Shown here piece by piece: positions 60,027-64,000 of a stretch of 64,000 nt of DNA. Origin of the DNA: Dokdonella_A sp963775445 (GTDB lineage: Bacteria > Pseudomonadota > Gammaproteobacteria > Xanthomonadales > Rhodanobacteraceae); assembly GCA_963775445.1 (NCBI GenBank), contig CAVZIT010000004.1, positions 1,612,001 to 1,676,000 on the forward strand. Direction: 5' to 3'. Under the pieces are notes generated by a model. The model saw nothing but the letters and a program-made list of their open reading frames with translations, had not been told where the DNA came from and did no database searches. A program made the position numbers and the translations under genes. The first letter of the stretch is position 1, and each line of letters opens with the position of its first letter.

Positions 60027-60131
60027 GAAAAATGTCCTCGAAAAAAAGTCGTGATACGCCTTGGGCAATCCGCAGCATAGTCATGCGCGTGCAGGCTGCG
60101 CGCCTCCCAGAAGTCATTGCGCGGTGCGCTC

Positions 60132-60137
60132 TATAAT
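60132..60137 (+). promoter_or_regulatory. candidate -10 element for hutU
   Basis: TATAAT lies 27 bases before the hutU ATG. The -35 region is not clear. Confidence 0.5.
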
Positions 60138-60163
60138 CCGTGCCTGTCTTTGCGGAGCCCGCC

Positions 60164-61834
60164 ATGAACGCGCCGACCCGAGTCGATATCGCCCGCGTGA
60201 TCCATCCGCCGCGCGGCACCGAACTCAGCTGCAAGAACTGGCTGATCGAAGCGGCCTACCGCATGATCCAGCACAACCTCGATCCCGAGGTCGCCGAGAA
60301 TCCGGCAGAACTCGTCGTGTATGGCGGTATCGGCCGTGCTGCGCGCAACTGGGAATGCTTCGATGCGATCCTGAAGTCGCTGCGCGAGCTGAACGAGGAC
60401 GAGACGCTGCTGGTCCAGTCCGGCAAACCGGTCGGCGTGTTCCGGACGCACGCCGATGCGCCGCGCGTGCTGATCGCCAATTCGAATCTTGTACCGCACT
60501 GGGCGACGTGGGAACACTTCCACGAACTCGATCGCAAGGGCCTCATGATGTACGGCCAGATGACGGCTGGCTCGTGGATCTACATTGGCTCACAGGGCAT
60601 CGTGCAGGGGACTTACGAAACTTTTGTCGAGATGGGGCGCCAGAGTTACGACGGCGATCTCAAAGGAAAATGGATACTGACGGCCGGCCTCGGCGGCATG
60701 GGCGGCGCGCAACCGCTTGCGGCGAGTCTCGCCGGCGCGTGCTCGCTCAATATCGAATGCCAGCAGAGCCGCATCGATTTTCGCCTGAAGACGCGCTACG
60801 TCGATGAGCAGGCCGACGATCTCGACGACGCGCTCGCGCGCATCGAAAAGTACACGGCAGAAGGTGAGGCGAAGTCGATCGCGCTGCTCGGCAACGCGGC
60901 CGATGTCCTGCCAGAACTCGTGAAGCGCGGCGTCAAGCCCGATGCCGTGACCGACCAGACCAGCGCGCACGATCCGGTCAACGGCTACCTGCCGAGTGGC
61001 TGGAGCGTCGAGCAATGGTTCGAGCGGCGCAAGTCCGATCCCGACGGCACGCGCGATGCGGCCAAGCGTTCGATGAAAACGCATGTCGAGGCGATGCTTG
61101 CGTTTCACGCGCAGGGCATACCGACCTTCGACTACGGCAACAACATCCGCCAGATGGCGTTCGACGAAGGCTGCACGAACGCGTTCGACTTCCCGGGATT
61201 CGTGCCGGCCTATGTGCGCCCGCTGTTCTGTCGCGGCATCGGGCCGTTCCGTTGGGTCGCGCTGTCCGGCGATCCCGAAGACATCGCAAGGACCGACGCG
61301 AAGGTCAAGGAACTGATCCCCGACGATGCGCATCTGCACAACTGGCTCGACATGGCCGCGAAGCGCATCAGCTTCCAGGGCCTGCCGTCACGCATCTGCT
61401 GGGTCGGCCTCGGCCAGCGCGACAAGCTCGGCCTCGCGTTCAACGAGATGGTGCGCAACGGAGAACTCAAGGCGCCGATCGCGATCGGCCGCGATCATCT
61501 CGATTCGGGTTCGGTCGCGTCACCGAACCGCGAAACCGAATCCATGCGCGACGGCAGCGACGCAGTCTCCGACTGGCCGATACTCAACGCGCTGCTCAAC
61601 ACCGCGAGCGGCGCGACCTGGGTCAGCTTCCATCACGGCGGCGGAGTAGGGATGGGCTACTCGCAGCACGCCGGCCTCGTCATCGTGTGCGACGGCACGC
61701 CCGAAGCCGACAAGCGCATCGCGCGCGTGCTGTGGAATGATCCGGCAACCGGCGTGATGCGCCACGCCGATGCGGGATATGAGGTTGCGAGGACATGTGC
61801 GCGCGAGCAGGAGTTGAAGTTGCCAATGGTTTAG
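60164..61834 (+). CDS. hutU: urocanate hydratase
   Basis: A 556-residue NAD-dependent hydratase, converting urocanate to imidazolone propionate in histidine breakdown. The NAD-binding motif GLGGMGGAQPLAASLAGAC, the conserved NLVPHWATWEHF, ARTNAGWW-like region replaced by TFDYGNNIRQMAFDEGC, and SRICWVGLGQRDKLGLAFNE are all present, as is HHGGGVGMGYSQHAGLVIVC at the end. GGAG lies eight bases before the ATG at 60164; the frame start at 60140 has no such site. It is not next to other hut genes, although hutF is in the same window. Confidence 0.95.
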   Translation: MNAPTRVDIARVIHPPRGTELSCKNWLIEAAYRMIQHNLDPEVAENPAELVVYGGIGRAARNWECFDAILKSLRELNEDETLLVQSGKPVGVFRTHADAPRVLIANSNLVPHWATWEHFHELDRKGLMMYGQMTAGSWIYIGSQGIVQGTYETFVEMGRQSYDGDLKGKWILTAGLGGMGGAQPLAASLAGACSLNIECQQSRIDFRLKTRYVDEQADDLDDALARIEKYTAEGEAKSIALLGNAADVLPELVKRGVKPDAVTDQTSAHDPVNGYLPSGWSVEQWFERRKSDPDGTRDAAKRSMKTHVEAMLAFHAQGIPTFDYGNNIRQMAFDEGCTNAFDFPGFVPAYVRPLFCRGIGPFRWVALSGDPEDIARTDAKVKELIPDDAHLHNWLDMAAKRISFQGLPSRICWVGLGQRDKLGLAFNEMVRNGELKAPIAIGRDHLDSGSVASPNRETESMRDGSDAVSDWPILNALLNTASGATWVSFHHGGGVGMGYSQHAGLVIVCDGTPEADKRIARVLWNDPATGVMRHADAGYEVARTCAREQELKLPMV

Positions 61835-61840
61835 CGCATT

Positions 61841-61866
61841 ATTCGTCTCCTGATTTGGAGACAAAT
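61841..61866 (+). terminator. possible terminator hairpin after hutU
   Basis: GTCTCC (61845-61850) and GGAGAC (61857-61862) form a stem that extends to ATT/AAT with one mismatch. It lies seven bases after the stop codon but has no T-run. Confidence 0.3.
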
Positions 61867-62105
61867 ATGCGTCTTGGAGAGCAAGCTGCCGTAAGGGTAT
61901 TTGCAGATTGAAAGGCTTGCCGGAATCTGACGACGCCATGGATCAGACGGACAAGTGTTCGCATACTTGCATCAACGATGGCTTTCGGAGCCATGCCACG
62001 ATCCGCCAAGCTGAGAACCGGGTCTGAGTGCGCTTTCTTTGAGCTTGATGGCTTGAAGAATGCGCTCTGACCCCTGTTTCTCTGGTCAGGAAAAGAGTAT
62101 CGCCA

Positions 62106-64000
62106 TTGTTGACGCAGAACTCCAAAGCAGCACCGTTCCACTATTACGCCTTCATCAGCTATAGCCACCAGGACAAGGCCTGGGCCGACTGGCTGCACAA
62201 GGCGTTGGAGACTTATGCGGTGCCGAAACGGCTGGTCGGCCAGACTACCGACGCTGGCGTCATCCCGGCGCGTCTGACGCCGATCTTCCGCGACCGTGAA
62301 GAGCTGGCCAGCGCGCACGACCTCGGTGGCAAGGTCAACGCCGCGCTGGCGCAGTCGGCCAACCTGATCGTGATCTGCTCGCCGCGCTCGGCGACGTCGC
62401 ATTGGGTGCAGGAAGAAGTCCTCGACTACAAACGGCTCGGCCGTGTCGAGCGCATCTTCTGCCTGATCGTTGACGGCGAACCCAACGCTGGCGACCAGCC
62501 CGGCCGCGCGGGCGAGGAATGCTTCGCGCCCGCGCTGCGCTTCCAGCTTGATCTCGACGGCCAACTCACCGCACGGCTGGCCGAGCCGATCGCAGCTGAC
62601 GCGCGCGCGGGCAAGGATGGCAAGGGCAACGCCAAGCTGAAACTGATCGCAGGGATGCTTGCGGTGGGCTTCGACCGCCTCAAGCAACGCGAGCTGCAGC
62701 GGCGTGCGCGGCGCCTGACAGCGATTGCGGCGCTGTCGGTGATTGTGATGGCAATCACCTCCATTCTGGCCATTTTCGCGCTGGTCTCGCGTCACGACGC
62801 TCAGCGACGCCAAGCCCAGGCCGAAGGCATCCTGGGTTTCATGCTCGGCGATTTGCGCGGCAAGCTCGCTACGGTCGGACGGCTCGACCTGATGGTGGCG
62901 GTCGACGACAAGGCCACCGCTTACTTTGGCACGCTGCAGCCGCGTGATCTCAACCAGCACGCGCTGGAGCAACAAGCGCGTTTGCTGACCGGCATCGGCC
63001 AGGTGCGATTGGACCAAGGCCACGGCGATCAAGCAATGCTGGCGTTCCGCGACTCCTATGCGCGCAGCAGCGAACTGCTCAGACGTCAGCCTGGAAACGG
63101 CCAACGGTTGTTCGACAAGGCACAGGCCGAATACTGGATTGGGTTCGCCTTCTGGCGCCAAGGGCAACTGGATAATGCGCAAGCGTGGCTACGACGTTAT
63201 CGCGACAGTGCGGTAGAGCTCGCTGCGATGGATCGAACGAATTTCGCCTGGCAGCGTGAGGTTGCTTACGGCCAGGAAAACCTGGCCACACTCGATCTGG
63301 CCCGCGGCCGCGACAAGCAGGCCAAGCGCGTTTTCCGCGCCGCATATGAGCTCTATCTTGGTTGGATGAAAACGCACCCGCACGACACTGCGTTGCGTGA
63401 CGAGGCGGCCAATATTGCCTCGTATCTTGGCAGTCTGGCGATGCAGGACGGCCAGCTTGCGGAGGCGCGCGCCCGCTACACGGAACAGGTGGATGATCTG
63501 ACCGCCAATCGCGCTGCCGAGCCCGACAACGCTCAATGGAAGTCGGAGTGGCCGGATGCGCGTCTGTTCCTGGTGGAGGTACAAGCGGAAACAGGCGATG
63601 TTGCCGACGCTCGTCGCGGTGCTGCAGACGCCACAGCCTTGGGCGAAATGCTGGCCAGGCAAGACCCAACCAACAAGACATGGCAGCTGCAGCTAGGCAA
63701 AGACTACTGGTGGCTTGCCCGCATCGATTCACGTGCGGCACCGGATGAGGCCGGGCGTGAAGCGCTCAGCGCGGAACGCATCTTCGTCGCCACCCATACG
63801 GCCGAACTGAAGGACAGCCTCACCCTGCACTGGTTGGCGAAATCGCAGATACTACTGGGCGAACTGGCGTGGCGACATGGTGAGAGCGCCGAAGCAACGA
63901 CTTGGCTGTCTCGCGCCGACGCTGAGCTGGCGCCGGCCGCCGCCACCCAACAAAACAAGGACGCCTACCGGTTGTTGTCGCCAGAATTGCACCTGTTCTT
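62106..64000 (+). CDS. TIR-domain transmembrane protein with C-terminal helical repeats, partial
   Basis: At least 631 residues; the frame leaves the window. The N-terminal TIR domain begins YYAFISYSHQDKAWADWLHK and continues with LTPIFRDREELASAHDLGGK, ANLIVICSPRSATSHWVQEE and GRVERIFCLIVDGEP. A single transmembrane helix lies near residues 204-228 (RLTAIAALSVIVMAITSILA). The extracytoplasmic or second soluble part carries repeated helix pairs with TPR-like spacing (ALEQQARLLTGIGQVRLDQG, AEYWIGFAFWRQGQLDNAQA, ASYLGSLAMQDGQLAEARAR). TIR proteins of bacteria can be NAD-cleaving effectors or adaptors in signalling and phage defence. The start at TTG 62106 is uncertain; no ATG with a good site lies near. 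Confidence 0.85.
   Translation, partial: MLTQNSKAAPFHYYAFISYSHQDKAWADWLHKALETYAVPKRLVGQTTDAGVIPARLTPIFRDREELASAHDLGGKVNAALAQSANLIVICSPRSATSHWVQEEVLDYKRLGRVERIFCLIVDGEPNAGDQPGRAGEECFAPALRFQLDLDGQLTARLAEPIAADARAGKDGKGNAKLKLIAGMLAVGFDRLKQRELQRRARRLTAIAALSVIVMAITSILAIFALVSRHDAQRRQAQAEGILGFMLGDLRGKLATVGRLDLMVAVDDKATAYFGTLQPRDLNQHALEQQARLLTGIGQVRLDQGHGDQAMLAFRDSYARSSELLRRQPGNGQRLFDKAQAEYWIGFAFWRQGQLDNAQAWLRRYRDSAVELAAMDRTNFAWQREVAYGQENLATLDLARGRDKQAKRVFRAAYELYLGWMKTHPHDTALRDEAANIASYLGSLAMQDGQLAEARARYTEQVDDLTANRAAEPDNAQWKSEWPDARLFLVEVQAETGDVADARRGAADATALGEMLARQDPTNKTWQLQLGKDYWWLARIDSRAAPDEAGREALSAERIFVATHTAELKDSLTLHWLAKSQILLGELAWRHGESAEATTWLSRADAELAPAAATQQNKDAYRLLSPELHLF

Noticed and set aside
61839..63182. 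Long minus-strand open frame at the right edge
   Set aside because: Antisense of the TIR protein, whose plus frame has the TIR motifs, a membrane helix and repeats.
1..64000. CRISPR array, rRNA or tRNA genes
   Set aside because: No regularly spaced identical repeats other than attC and the IS copies, and no tRNA cloverleaf or rRNA sequence was noticed.

Overview
Organism (inferred). The DNA is GC-rich and gene-dense. Its gene content fits a gammaproteobacterium of the Xanthomonadales, in the range of Rhodanobacter, Dokdonella or Xanthomonas: a chromosomal integron, formimidoylglutamate deiminase (HutF) histidine catabolism, a Cpx-type two-component system with a divergent CpxP-like gene, FG-GAP and TIR-domain proteins, a bacterial alpha-2-macroglobulin, and ispG and xseA in the core. 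This is a call from gene families seen in the sequence, not a database match.

Layout. 1-4.9 kb: a truncated membrane diguanylate cyclase, an empty stretch, a secreted phosphoesterase and a periplasmic di-haem cytochrome c peroxidase. 4.9-12.4 kb: about eleven small, mostly stand-alone genes, all on the minus strand (VOC, DUF1801, GFA, DUF1905, DUF4386, cupin, SnoaL-like, Rossmann protein, receiver-less 7TM sensor, DUF4019, Mpo1-like). 12.4-24.6 kb: a chromosomal integron. Its integrase gene (23650-24612) faces away from an array of short minus-strand cassettes separated by attC sites (12 uninterrupted and 2 broken). The array has been invaded by an IS3-family element and by two almost identical IS1111-type (IS110 family) elements. 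Both IS1111 copies sit at the same place inside an attC site, in the same orientation, and each has a long non-coding right end where this family encodes its guide RNA. 24.6-44.6 kb: core genes, namely alpha-2-macroglobulin, xseA, a cardiolipin-synthase-like phospholipase D, ispG, a methyltransferase, an aldo/keto reductase, cpxRA with divergent cpxP-like gene and a perfect Cpx box between them, hutF, a broken FG-GAP gene and gamma-glutamyltransferase. 44.6-64 kb: a second two-component system, two GT9 glycosyltransferases around PAP2 and PepSY genes, an overlapping tripartite RND efflux operon, a ClC channel with CBS domains, an S10 peptidase, hutU, and at the right edge a TIR-transmembrane-repeat protein that leaves the window.

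How the parts work together. The integron is the adaptive part. IntI would act on attI and attC, and cassette stop codons are supplied by the attC box itself (six proteins end in Ala-stop written by GCCTAAC or GCCTGAC). The IS elements use attC as landing sites and so mark or disable them. The three genes closest to the integrase run the opposite way and two are decayed. Outside the integron, the envelope-stress theme recurs: CpxRA with a CpxP-like sensor protein, a second OmpR-type system, RND efflux, alpha-2-macroglobulin, PAP2 and GT9 enzymes. HutF and HutU belong to the same histidine pathway but lie about 18 kb apart.
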